Shown here: positions 1 through 7,701 of the stretch, piece by piece
Layout of the letters: each line of letters begins with the position of its first letter
Position numbering within the stretch: position 1 is the first letter of the stretch
Source of the DNA: Clostridia bacterium
Lineage (GTDB): Bacteria > Bacillota > Sulfobacillia > SLMV01
NCBI GenBank assembly: GCA_003563985.1
Contig: PWSR01000050.1
Span: 1-34,921, forward strand
Direction: 5' to 3'
DNA: 34,921 nucleotides
The notes under the pieces: model-generated
What the model saw: the letters and a program-made list of their open reading frames with translations, nothing else
Databases searched by the model: none
What the model was told of the DNA's origin: nothing
Position numbers and translations under genes: made by a program

Positions 1-341
1 CCCCGGGCCGGCGTATCCAGTTGATGGGAACTGACGCCGAGATCCAGCAGGATCGCGTCCACCTCCCCGACCCCGAGGGCATCGAGGTGGCGGTTCAGGT
101 CGCGCCAGTCTCCCCGGATCAATTCCAGGCCGCATTGCAGACCGGTCAATGTTTTCTCCGCGAATTCCAGGGCCTCGCCGTCTCGATCGATGCCGACCAG
201 CGAGCCGTGTTCTCCCAATCGCTCGGCTAGGGCACGGGCGTGCCCCCCGCCGCCCACGGTCCCATCGACGCAGATGGCATCCTCGGGTGGATCGAGCAAT
301 TCGACGACTTCCTGCAACATGATCGGTCGGTGAAACCTCAT
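1..341 (-). CDS. rsmH: 16S rRNA (cytosine-1402-N4)-methyltransferase RsmH, 5' part only
   Basis: This is the N-terminal 113 codons of RsmH (MraW), the SAM-dependent enzyme that N4-methylates C1402 of 16S rRNA in the ribosomal P site; the rest lies beyond the left edge. The translation begins [12 protein letters not shown], matching the family's H-P-V-L-L-x-E-V opening. It continues with the SAM-binding [13 protein letters not shown] loop (about residues 26-38), then GIDRDGEAL and the [12 protein letters not shown] motif (about 98-109). The ATG at 339-341 overlaps the mraZ stop as ATGA, so the two genes are translationally coupled. The mraZ-rsmH order is the normal start of a division/cell-wall cluster, which probably continues leftward with ftsL and pbp genes (inferred, not seen). 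Confidence 0.95.
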   Translation of the reverse strand, partial: MRFHRPIMLQEVVELLDPPEDAICVDGTVGGGGHARALAERLGEHGSLVGIDRDGEALEFAEKTLTGLQCGLELIRGDWRDLNRHLDALGVGEVDAILLDLGVSSHQLDTPAR

Positions 342-775
342 AATATGGACCCCAGATCCGTCAGTTCCTCGGCCAGTTCTTCGTAACTCTCTTCGGTGGC
401 ATCCTGGAAGCGCTCCCACTCTCGGCGATCCCATATTTCGATCCGGCTTCCGACACCGATGATTACCGCTTCTTTGTCGAGGTCAGCGTAAGTCCGCAAA
501 TTGGCGGGGATAATGGTTCTGCCCTGGGAATCGAAGACGGCATGGGCGGCACCGGAGAAGAAAAGTCGAACGAAGGCGCGTGCATCGGAGCGCGTGAAGG
601 GCAGCTGCCGGAGTTTCTCGGTCAGGACTTCCCATTCGTCCGTGGGATATATGAAGAGGCAGTTGTCCAAACCCTTGGTCATGACAAACTCCGCTCCGAG
701 GCCTTCTCGAAAGCGGGCGGGTACCGTTACTCTTCCCTTTTCGTCCAAATTATGTTGGTATTCGCCCATGAACAT
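338..775 (-). CDS. mraZ: Transcriptional regulator MraZ
   Basis: MraZ is a ring-forming AbrB/SpoVT-fold DNA-binding protein that controls its own division/cell-wall operon. The 145-residue product has the typical [16 protein letters not shown] opening and two tandem half-domains; the second carries [15 protein letters not shown] chose the ATG at 775 because a GGAGG lies about 9 nt upstream; an in-frame ATG at 769 is the alternative. A longer reading frame to 832 would run through the MraZ boxes and is not needed. The gene is the first of its operon and has its own promoter and operator repeats. Its stop overlaps the rsmH start. Family membership is clear from sequence; the self-regulation is family knowledge supported here by the upstream repeats. 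Confidence 0.95.
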   Translation of the reverse strand: MFMGEYQHNLDEKGRVTVPARFREGLGAEFVMTKGLDNCLFIYPTDEWEVLTEKLRQLPFTRSDARAFVRLFFSGAAHAVFDSQGRTIIPANLRTYADLDKEAVIIGVGSRIEIWDRREWERFQDATEESYEELAEELTDLGSIL

Positions 776-806
776 GGGTGCCATCCTCCGCCTATCCTCC
801 GCTATC

Positions 807-832
807 CCCCACTTTTCTCCACCTGTCTCCAC
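807..832 (-). promoter_or_regulatory. Three MraZ boxes (operator of the mraZ operon)
   Basis: On the minus strand three copies of GTGGRG (GTGGAG, GTGGAG, GTGGGG) sit exactly 10 bp apart, at 827-832, 817-822 and 807-812. They lie between the mraZ promoter and its start codon. Direct repeats with one-helical-turn spacing upstream of mraZ are the known binding pattern of MraZ, so this is very likely its operator. The repeats are seen directly; binding is inferred. Confidence 0.8.
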
Positions 833-839
833 TCACTGT

Positions 840-868
840 ATTCTCCGCCCCACGGGAAACTCCTTCAA
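840..868 (-). promoter_or_regulatory. Putative sigma-70-type promoter of mraZ
   Basis: Minus-strand TTGAAG (863-868), 17-bp spacer, GAGAAT (840-845). The start point would fall just ahead of the MraZ boxes. Each hexamer matches the consensus at 4 of 6 positions. Confidence 0.55.
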
Positions 869-870
869 CG

Positions 871-902
871 AAAAGAGGGGATTCTCGAAGAATCCCCTCT
901 TT
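871..902 (-). terminator. Rho-independent terminator upstream of mraZ
   Basis: A perfect 14-bp stem (872-885 with 889-902) has a 3-nt loop and is followed on the minus strand by TTTT. It separates the zinc-ribbon/miaA side from the mraZ operon. The short T-run on the other strand would also allow bidirectional action. It lies directly before the mraZ -35 element, so it probably insulates the division cluster from read-through. Confidence 0.85.
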
Positions 903-958
903 CGGGTAAAATCGCTATTATTTTGGTCATCTATCCGGTCCCGGCGTCGCTCGGTGGG

Positions 959-1147
959 CTAGAAGTTGGAAGTTACTCCCATCACGGGACGGCCGACTAC
1001 CGCGGTTCCACAGCCGGGACACGTTACCTCGCCCGATGGAAATGCCGTCTCCGTATTGGCCGGCGAACTAACGACCATGGTACCCTGGCGTCCACAGCGA
1101 AAACACAGGTACTCTACCGTTACTTCCTCGGTGCTGATCATTCTCAT
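959..1147 (-). CDS. Small zinc-ribbon protein (hypothetical)
   Basis: A 62-residue frame beginning MRMISTEEVTVEYLCFRCG contains two CxxC pairs (CFRC near residue 15 and CPGC near residue 44), the pattern of a small zinc ribbon. I do not recognise a named family. The ATG at 1147 has an AGAGGG sequence 6-10 nt upstream. The same frame stays open to 1477, but the extra 110 residues have no recognisable motif and look like translated non-coding DNA, so I left them out. The gene is followed by the strong terminator at 871-902, consistent with a transcribed gene ending there. The function is unknown; a nucleic-acid-binding or metal-binding role would be a guess. Confidence 0.55.
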   Translation of the reverse strand: MRMISTEEVTVEYLCFRCGRQGTMVVSSPANTETAFPSGEVTCPGCGTAVVGRPVMGVTSNF

Positions 1148-1561
1148 CCGATCCCTCTTTTCCGATTCCGGGGCACCCATCCCGGAGGCCTCGACTTCAT
1201 CGGACGCGCCGGCTCGAACTCCCGGGACCCACTGGTCCCGGCCCGAATCCGAGCGAACTCGACTTCTGGCGGAAAAGGAGGCATCCACCACCGAAGGGCG
1301 CAATGTGGAGCGCACGAAAATCGGTGGCGTCTCCTTTGGTGAACCTGGAATTTGGGTGGGTGTGGGGATGGAGGGGCAATCGAGACGCAGACCGTGTTCG
1401 ACATTGCGAACCGTTAAGATGTCGTACGCTCGATCCACTGGAATCGTCCCCTCGACGGGCTTCGGCGGCCCAACCACGGCTTGCGGTCGTAATCGAAAAG
1501 GCTACTTTCCCCCGGTTCTTCGACGTCTACACGGCAATCCCCTTCCCCCGAGAGGGGGATT
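1148..1561. other. Intergenic region between miaA and the zinc-ribbon gene
   Basis: About 410 bases without a convincing gene. Several frames are open because of high G+C, but none has a recognisable motif or a good ribosome site. Directly after the miaA stop there is a hairpin of five C, GAGA and five G (1545-1558) without a T-run, which might weakly terminate miaA. I found no convincing promoter or tRNA-like structure. Confidence 0.5.
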
Positions 1562-2491
1562 TCAACATCGTTCCAGCCAATCGATCACGAGTTCCCGCGC
1601 GGAACGGGTCGGGGATTCGCCGCAAATCCAGTGGATGCCCGGCTCCCTCCGGAACCAGCTCAACTGCCGCTTGGCGAAATGACGTGTATTTCGCTTCACC
1701 AGTCGAAGGCATTCTTCGAAATCGATGGATCCCCCGAGATAGGAGAGGACTTCCCGGTAACCTAGGGCCTGCGAGGCCGTAGCGCTCAACCGGGGATAGA
1801 ACTGCAGCAACTCCCGTACTTCCTCCACCAGGCCGTCGGTGAACATCCGATCCACGCGGGCATCGATGCGGCGGTAAATATCCTCTCGCGGCAACCACAG
1901 GCCGATGAGCAGGCAGGGATATACCGGTTTGCTCGGGGTTTGATTCCGCCATTGCGTCATCGTGGTTCCCGTGATCCGATGCACCTCCAGGGCGCGGATG
2001 ATCCTCCGCAAATCGTTCGGATGTAACCTCTCGGCGGACTCGGGATCGATGACGGCGAGCCTGCGGTGCAGGGTGCCCCGCCCGCATCTTCGCTCCTCAT
2101 TCTCCAGGGCTTTTCGGAGCGCGGGTCGCGATCCCACCGAGGCCAATGGATAGTCGTAAAGAAGGGTCCTGATGTAGAGGGCGGTTCCTCCTACCAGGAT
2201 CGGTAGGTGACCCCGATCTCCAATCTGGGCGATGGCGCGACGCGCCAGGGACTTGAATTCCCCGACGCTGAACTCGCGATCGGGGTCCACGATGTCCAGC
2301 AGATGATGTCGTACCCGGGAGCGGGCATCGAGCCCGGGTTTATCCGTCCCGATATCCATGCCGCGATACACCGCCATGGAATCCGCCGAGATGATCTCAC
2401 CGTGGAAGGATTCGGCCAGTTCCACGCCTAGGCGCGTCTTCCCCACCCCGGTGGGGCCGACTACGGCTACGAGGCATTCCCTGTTCCCCAT
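1562..2491 (-). CDS. miaA: tRNA dimethylallyltransferase MiaA
   Basis: MiaA transfers a dimethylallyl group to N6 of A37 in tRNAs that read UNN codons; MiaB, also in this window, then adds the methylthio group. The 309-residue product has the P-loop GPTGVGKT near residues 12-19, the family motif ISADSMAVYRGMDIGTDKP (about 34-52), and the LVGGTALYI and ASQALGYRE signatures. The ATG at 2491 overlaps the mutL stop as ATGA, so the longer frame to 2857 is rejected. The order mutS-mutL-miaA is widespread in Gram-positive bacteria; hfq, which often follows, is not seen here. The length is normal for the family. Confidence 0.95.
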   Translation of the reverse strand: MGNRECLVAVVGPTGVGKTRLGVELAESFHGEIISADSMAVYRGMDIGTDKPGLDARSRVRHHLLDIVDPDREFSVGEFKSLARRAIAQIGDRGHLPILVGGTALYIRTLLYDYPLASVGSRPALRKALENEERRCGRGTLHRRLAVIDPESAERLHPNDLRRIIRALEVHRITGTTMTQWRNQTPSKPVYPCLLIGLWLPREDIYRRIDARVDRMFTDGLVEEVRELLQFYPRLSATASQALGYREVLSYLGGSIDFEECLRLVKRNTRHFAKRQLSWFRREPGIHWICGESPTRSARELVIDWLERC

Positions 2492-4200
2492 CACGCCCTC
2501 CGGAAAAGGCGATCGATATCCGTCCGATCGATCCGGATCACCGTGGGGCGACCGTGGGGGCAGACCCCGGGTGCCCGTAACGCCGCCATCCGTGCGATCA
2601 ACCCCCGGATCTCCGCGGGCCCCAACGCCTCGCCGGCCTTGACCGAGGCCCGGCACGCCGCCAGGGCAGCCGCAGCCCGCGTGGAACTGGGCGTACTGGA
2701 TGCGCCCTCCCCGAGCCTCTCGAGGATCTCGAGCAGAAGCCCCGCGGGAGCCGGTTCGCCGGCCAGGATGGGGACGGATCGTACCGCCACCGCCCCGGGA
2801 CCGAAGGGTTCCACTTCGAAACCCATCTCCGAGATGACGTCGCCCCACAGGCGCCACAACTCCATGGTCCGCCCATCCAATTCGACGATGGCGGGGGCGG
2901 CCAGGCGTTGGGCGGGCGGATCGGGTCGCTCCGAGGCCTCCAGGGCCACATCGTAATACAGTCTCTCGCAGGCAGCGTGTTGATCCACGAGGTACAATCC
3001 CCCGGGACCCCGGGCGACGATAAAGGTGTTCAACACCTGTCCCAGGGGCTCCAGGTTCTCAAAGACGCGATCCACCCGAATCTTCTCGTCGTCCCGGGCG
3101 AACCCGTACGCTACCTGTTCTTCCGCCAGGACGGCCCCGGGATGGAATTCCCGGGCGTCGTCCTCCCTCCCTTGGCCACCGGGAATATCCCAGCGGGAAA
3201 CCTTCATGGAGAGCAGGGCCCCCTGCACGCCGCGATAGAGACGGCCCGTCAATTCGCGTTCATCGTGGAAGCGAACGCGGCGCTTGGTGGGGTGCACGTT
3301 TACGTCGACGCGATCGGGACGAACGTTTAGGATCACGATGGCTACCGGATGTCGACCCGTGGGGGCAAAGCCTTCGTAAGCCCGGTCGAGGACCGCGGAG
3401 AAGGCGGGATGGGTGATGGCTCTCCCGTTGAGCAGGAAGAACTGGCGATCCCGGCGGGCGCGGCTCAAGTCCGGGGGTCCCACGAGACCACTCATGATTG
3501 CATTGGTTTCCCCGGGGTACAACGGGAGGAGTTTGCCGGCGAATTCCGCGTCGAATACCTCCGCGACCGCCTGTGCGAGGTCGCCGGATCCCGAGGAGAA
3601 GATGCTCTCTTTGCCCCCGGATATCAGGCGAAATGAGACGGCGGGGTTACCGAGGGCGAGTTCGCGTACGCGGGTCGCAACGTGCGTCGCTTCCGTGCCC
3701 GGGGAGCCGATATTGCGAAGCCGCACGGGCGTGTTAAAAAAGAGATCGGATACTTCGACGGTGGTGCCCTGGGGGCCCGTCCACGGGGTGGCGCCTTCCA
3801 GGACATCTCCTTCGGCCACCAGCCGGGCACCCTCCATGGCGTCGGCGGTCCGGGAGCGGATTTCCAGGCGCGAAACCGAGGCGATGCTGGCCAGCGCCTC
3901 CCCGCGAAATCCGAAGGTGGGAATGGCCCACAGATCGTCCTCCCCCTCGAGTTTACTGGTAGCGTGGGATTGCACCGCCAGGAGCATGTCCCGGGGATCG
4001 ATGCCCGATCCATCGTCGACGACGGAGATCTTCTGGAGGCCGCCCCCTTCGATTTTCACGCGAATCCGCCGGGCGCCGGCATCCAGGGCGTTCTCGACCA
4101 ATTCTTTGACAACGGATGCCGGCCGCTCTACGATCTCCCCCGCGGCGATCCGATTCACCAGGGTTCGCGGCAACACGCGGATCCGCCTCTGCTGCGTCAC
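2491..4200 (-). CDS. mutL: DNA mismatch repair protein MutL
   Basis: MutL is the GHKL-ATPase matchmaker of mismatch repair, coupling MutS to strand incision. The 569-residue product shows the ATPase motifs VKELVENALDAG (E36, N37), DDGSGI (about 62-67) and TFGFRGEAL. The C-terminal dimerisation/endonuclease domain has DQHA at 406-409, an ACRAS motif and CPHGRPT near the end. Usual endonuclease-type MutL proteins have DQHA-x2-E-x4-E. Here the last acidic position is Asp417, a conservative but uncommon change. The start is GTG at 4200, overlapping the mutS stop as GTGA behind a GGGAGGGGAT ribosome site. Retention of the other motifs suggests a methyl-independent, nicking MutL as in Bacillota; activity is inferred. 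Confidence 0.95.
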   Translation of the reverse strand: MTQQRRIRVLPRTLVNRIAAGEIVERPASVVKELVENALDAGARRIRVKIEGGGLQKISVVDDGSGIDPRDMLLAVQSHATSKLEGEDDLWAIPTFGFRGEALASIASVSRLEIRSRTADAMEGARLVAEGDVLEGATPWTGPQGTTVEVSDLFFNTPVRLRNIGSPGTEATHVATRVRELALGNPAVSFRLISGGKESIFSSGSGDLAQAVAEVFDAEFAGKLLPLYPGETNAIMSGLVGPPDLSRARRDRQFFLLNGRAITHPAFSAVLDRAYEGFAPTGRHPVAIVILNVRPDRVDVNVHPTKRRVRFHDERELTGRLYRGVQGALLSMKVSRWDIPGGQGREDDAREFHPGAVLAEEQVAYGFARDDEKIRVDRVFENLEPLGQVLNTFIVARGPGGLYLVDQHAACERLYYDVALEASERPDPPAQRLAAPAIVELDGRTMELWRLWGDVISEMGFEVEPFGPGAVAVRSVPILAGEPAPAGLLLEILERLGEGASSTPSSTRAAAALAACRASVKAGEALGPAEIRGLIARMAALRAPGVCPHGRPTVIRIDRTDIDRLFRRA

Positions 4201-6749
4201 GGGCCATCCCCTCCCTTTCCGCCGAATAATGAGGACTGCTTGAAGCCTCGCTCGCCCCGCATGGCATCCAGGTGCGGCGAGTCCGCCATCTCGGCGACGA
4301 CCTCGGGTAGGGCGCTGATACGCTCCAGGCCATCCAGGATTTCCCGGGACCGTCCTATCGTCGAGGGAGGCAGGCCTGCGAGGCGGGCCACGTGGATACC
4401 GTAACTCTCGTCGGAAGGACCGGGCACTACCTTCCGCAGGAACACCACGTCCTCGCCATCTTCGCGCACCGCCACCGAGCAGTTGATGACGCCGGGGCAG
4501 AAATGGGCCAACCTCGTCAACTCGTGGTAGTGGGTGGCGAAAAGGGTACGACAGCCCAACCCCGGCGCGTACCGAAGGTACTCGCACGTCGACCAGGCGA
4601 TGCTGATCCCATCGAAGGTGCTGGTGCCGCGTCCGACTTCATCCAGGATCACGAGGCTTCGCCCCGATGCGTTGTTCAAAATGTCGGCCACTTCGGTCAT
4701 CTCCACCATGAACGTACTGCGTCCCCGGGTCAGGTCGTCGGCGGCGCCTATGCGCGTGAAAATCTGATCCACCCACCCGATCCGGGCCTCTCGAGCGGGC
4801 ACGAAACTCCCCATCTGGGCCATGATCGTTATGAGGGCGACTTGCCGCAGGTAAGTAGATTTACCCGACATATTCGGCCCCGTGATCACCATGAATGCCC
4901 GGTTGAGCGGATCCAGTTGGCAATCGTTGGGGACGAAATCCTCTTCGGTGCGCTCCAGGACGGGGTGCCGGCCGTCGACAATGGAGAGATCCCCGGTCTC
5001 ATCGATGACGGGACGACAATAATCGTAGCGGACCGCGGTATCCGCCCAGCTGAGCAGTACGTCCACTTGCGCCAGGGTAGCCGCGGTGGCCTGGAGCCGG
5101 CGACGCTCGGCCGCCACCTCGGAGCGCAAGCGCAGGAAGACGGCGTACTCCAGCTCGCCCATTCGCTCCTGGGCGCCCAAGATATCCGCCTCTTTCTCCT
5201 TTAACTCCGGCGTGATGTAGCGCTCCGAATTGACCAGCGTCTGTTTCCGAATGAACTCTTCTGGAACGAGATCGCGATTGGGATGGGTCACTTCGATGTA
5301 ATATCCAAATACCTTGTTATAGCCCACCTTGAGGGACTTGATCCCCGTTCGCTCTCGCTCCCGGGCCTCCAATCCCGCCACCCATTCCCGTCCCCGGGCG
5401 GCGCGCTCCCGTAGGGTATCGACTTCCGGATCGTAGCCCGTGCGGATGAGACCGCCCTCGGTCAGGCTCACCGGTGGATCGTCGGCCATGGCAAGTTCCA
5501 GGGTTTCACGGATATCCTCCAGGGGATCCATCCGATCCGCGATTTCCTCCCAGACCCCTCGATCCGCCAGGCCCCGCAGCGCCTCCGCTACGGCCGGGAG
5601 GCGATCCAATCCATCGCGCAGCGCCACCATATCCCGGGCGTTGGCTCTCCCCGCGCTGATTCGGCCCACCAATCTTTCCAGGTCGGCGACGCCCTTCAGG
5701 GCCTCGCCCAGGGCCTCACGTCCCATCCCATTATCCACGAGACATTGGACGGCATCGAGACGCTCTTCGATGGCCCCGATATCCTTCAGGGGTCGTTCCA
5801 TCCACCGGCGAAGGAGGCGCCCGCCCATGGAGGTACGGGTGCGATCCAATGCCTCGAGGAGCGTGCTCCCCCTGCGATCGGAGAAAAGGGGCTCCGTCAA
5901 TTCCAGGGTACGGCGCGCCACCGGGTCTAGGATGAGAAAGTCCCCGAGGTCGTACGTCCGCAGCCCCGTCACGGCAGCGGGTGCCGCGCCTCCGATCTCT
6001 CCGAGGTAGGACAGTAGGGCACCGGCGGCCCGCACCGCTTGACCCCGGTGCTCGCATCCGTAGCCGGCCAGGTCACGCGTCCCGAAATGCTCGGTCAGCG
6101 TCCTCCTGGCGGCGACCTCACCAAATGCTCGCGTTTCGACGCGGGGAAAGCTGAGGACACCGACCCGGGCCAGCCGGTTCCGCCAGGAATCCTCTCGCAG
6201 GCCCGGATCCACCAGGCATTCCCTGGGGGCGAGGCGGGCGAACTCGCCCAGGAGCAGGTCCTCGGACCCGGGGCCCTCCACCTGTACGCAGGCGAAGTAG
6301 CCGGTGGATATATCGGCGACGGCCATGCCCAGGACGTCACCGTCTCCGGCGATGGCCGCGGCGAAATTGTCGCGGCGACTTCCCATCACCCCCGAGTCCA
6401 GGCGAGCCCCCGGGGTGATCACGCGCGCTACGCGGCGCTCTACCAAGCCCTTGGCCTTCGGATCGCCAATCTGCTCGCAGATGGCAACCCGCTCTCCCGC
6501 CTCGATCAGGGTCTTTATGTAGCCCTCCGCCGAGTGGTGGGGTACGCCGGCCATGGGTACGCGAACGCCGTTCCCGCCATCCCGGGAAGTCAGCGTGATC
6601 TCCAGGATCCCGGCGGCGCGCTCTGCATCTTCGAAAAACATCTCGTAGAAATCCCCCATCCGGAAGAAGAGAATATCCTCGGGATGGGCGTCCTTGATCT
6701 CCAGGAATTGCTTCATCATGGGGGTCGATACCTGATCCTTGATGTCCAA
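4197..6749 (-). CDS. mutS: DNA mismatch repair protein MutS
   Basis: MutS recognises mismatches and small loops and recruits MutL. The 850-residue product carries the mismatch-reading F-x-E motif in GDFYEMF (F34, E36), the connector/core/clamp regions, and the ABC-type ATPase with Walker A GPNMSGKST, Walker B LVILDEVGRGTST and the ATHYHEL switch. I set the start at TTG 6749, because GGGAGG lies 6 nt before it; the frame stays open upstream to 6782 but without a ribosome site. The gene leads the mutS-mutL-miaA operon and has a divergent methyltransferase gene upstream. Length and motifs are those of a standard MutS1. Confidence 0.96.
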   Translation of the reverse strand: MDIKDQVSTPMMKQFLEIKDAHPEDILFFRMGDFYEMFFEDAERAAGILEITLTSRDGGNGVRVPMAGVPHHSAEGYIKTLIEAGERVAICEQIGDPKAKGLVERRVARVITPGARLDSGVMGSRRDNFAAAIAGDGDVLGMAVADISTGYFACVQVEGPGSEDLLLGEFARLAPRECLVDPGLREDSWRNRLARVGVLSFPRVETRAFGEVAARRTLTEHFGTRDLAGYGCEHRGQAVRAAGALLSYLGEIGGAAPAAVTGLRTYDLGDFLILDPVARRTLELTEPLFSDRRGSTLLEALDRTRTSMGGRLLRRWMERPLKDIGAIEERLDAVQCLVDNGMGREALGEALKGVADLERLVGRISAGRANARDMVALRDGLDRLPAVAEALRGLADRGVWEEIADRMDPLEDIRETLELAMADDPPVSLTEGGLIRTGYDPEVDTLRERAARGREWVAGLEARERERTGIKSLKVGYNKVFGYYIEVTHPNRDLVPEEFIRKQTLVNSERYITPELKEKEADILGAQERMGELEYAVFLRLRSEVAAERRRLQATAATLAQVDVLLSWADTAVRYDYCRPVIDETGDLSIVDGRHPVLERTEEDFVPNDCQLDPLNRAFMVITGPNMSGKSTYLRQVALITIMAQMGSFVPAREARIGWVDQIFTRIGAADDLTRGRSTFMVEMTEVADILNNASGRSLVILDEVGRGTSTFDGISIAWSTCEYLRYAPGLGCRTLFATHYHELTRLAHFCPGVINCSVAVREDGEDVVFLRKVVPGPSDESYGIHVARLAGLPPSTIGRSREILDGLERISALPEVVAEMADSPHLDAMRGERGFKQSSLFGGKGGDGP

Positions 6750-6807
6750 CGGTAACCTCCCAGGTCCGCGGGCCGGGACCAACTTCCACCGCGGAATTCT
6801 TCATGTT

Positions 6808-6837
6808 ATTGTACAGGAAAGCCGATTCAATCGCCAA
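6808..6837 (-). promoter_or_regulatory. Putative promoter of mutS-mutL-miaA
   Basis: Minus-strand TTGGCG (6832-6837), 18-bp spacer, TACAAT (6808-6813), about 60 bp upstream of the chosen mutS start. The -10 box is near consensus. The region is shared with the divergent methyltransferase gene. Confidence 0.5.
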
Positions 6838-6852
6838 TTTCGGGAGGCCATC

Positions 6853-7701
6853 GTGTCCGTCGGATTGCTGCTTTTCCTTAACCGCTTCTTTCCCCTACCC
6901 CGCCATCCCTTCAACCTGGAGTCGGCGGGCCGGGAGAGCTACGCCGAATGGCAGTTCCGGATGGGACAGCGCACCATCGAGTTCTTCCTCGACTATACCT
7001 CCCCCGAGGATATGTTCGCGGATCGACGCGTCCTGGACGTCGGCTCCGGCGGCGGTGGCAAGACCTGCTACTACGCCACGTTGGGTGCCAGGGGCGTCTG
7101 GGGTGTCGATGCCGTCGAGGCATACCGGGACCGCGCCGAGGCCTTCAGCGCGGAGAAGGGATTGGCGGACCGAACGACGTTCATCGCGGCGGATGCCCGC
7201 AAACTGCCCTTCGAGGATGATTTCTTCGACACGATCATCATGAACGATACCTTCGAACACCTGGAGGCCCCGGAAGCGGTCCTGGAGGAGTGTGGTCGCG
7301 TCCTGGCCGCCTCGGGGCGGATCTTCATCAACTTTCCACCGTACTACCACCCCCACGGCGCCCACCTCACCGACGCCATCGGTATCCCGTGGGTCCACGT
7401 GTTCTTCTCCGAAAAGACGTTGGTTCGGGCGTACCGGCGGCTGGTCGCGGACCTGCCCGATGGGGCGGAACGCCTGGCGCTGCGACTGGGAGGGGATCCC
7501 GAATCCGAGGGACTCGCCTACCTCAACGGGATGACCGCCGGCCGATTCCGGCGCATCCTGGCAGCGTCCGACATGGAAACGCTTCACTACCGGGAACATC
7601 CCCTGCGGTCCTTCATGGCGCCCCTCACCCGGATCCCCGGGCTCCGAGAGGGGTTCCTCCGGATGGTGGTTGCGGTACTATCCCCCGCGGAGAGTGGCTA
7701 G
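6853..7701 (+). CDS. Class I SAM-dependent methyltransferase
   Basis: A 282-residue protein with a Rossmann-type methyltransferase core: motif I VLDVGSGGGGK at about 60-70, a GVDAVEAY acidic strand end, ADARKLPFEDDFFD, and DTFEHLEAPEAVLEE followed by RVLAASGRIFINF. It belongs to the broad ubiE-like methyltransf_11 group, in which the substrate cannot be read from sequence. The GTG start at 6853 has GGGAGG 5 nt upstream; the frame is open further left, but only across the mutS start region. It is a single gene on the plus strand between mutS and miaB. Its TAG stop shares the tetranucleotide CTAG with the miaB stop on the other strand. The short hydrophobic N-terminus (GLLLFLNRF) might be a membrane contact, but this is weak. 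Confidence 0.85.
   Translation: MSVGLLLFLNRFFPLPRHPFNLESAGRESYAEWQFRMGQRTIEFFLDYTSPEDMFADRRVLDVGSGGGGKTCYYATLGARGVWGVDAVEAYRDRAEAFSAEKGLADRTTFIAADARKLPFEDDFFDTIIMNDTFEHLEAPEAVLEECGRVLAASGRIFINFPPYYHPHGAHLTDAIGIPWVHVFFSEKTLVRAYRRLVADLPDGAERLALRLGGDPESEGLAYLNGMTAGRFRRILAASDMETLHYREHPLRSFMAPLTRIPGLREGFLRMVVAVLSPAESG

Noticed and set aside
542-1342. Long plus-strand open frame opposite mraZ and the zinc-ribbon gene
   Set aside because: It lies across mraZ, its promoter and the terminator, has no recognisable motif or ribosome site, and is a high-GC shadow frame.
1400-1420. GTTCG and CGAAC inverted pair resembling a LexA box
   Set aside because: The half-sites are in the wrong order (GTTCG first) and spacing is wrong; not a LexA site.
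1148-1477. 110-residue N-terminal extension of the zinc-ribbon protein
   Set aside because: Low-complexity, Pro/Ser/Arg-rich translation without motif; a better ribosome site precedes the ATG at 1147.
2492-2857. N-terminal extension of miaA into mutL
   Set aside because: The MiaA family start (MGNRECLVAVVGPTG) is at 2491 with an ATGA overlap; the extension is a shadow of mutL.
4201-4587. N-terminal extension of mutL into mutS
   Set aside because: The GTG at 4200 has a strong ribosome site and the extension is a shadow of the mutS 3' end.
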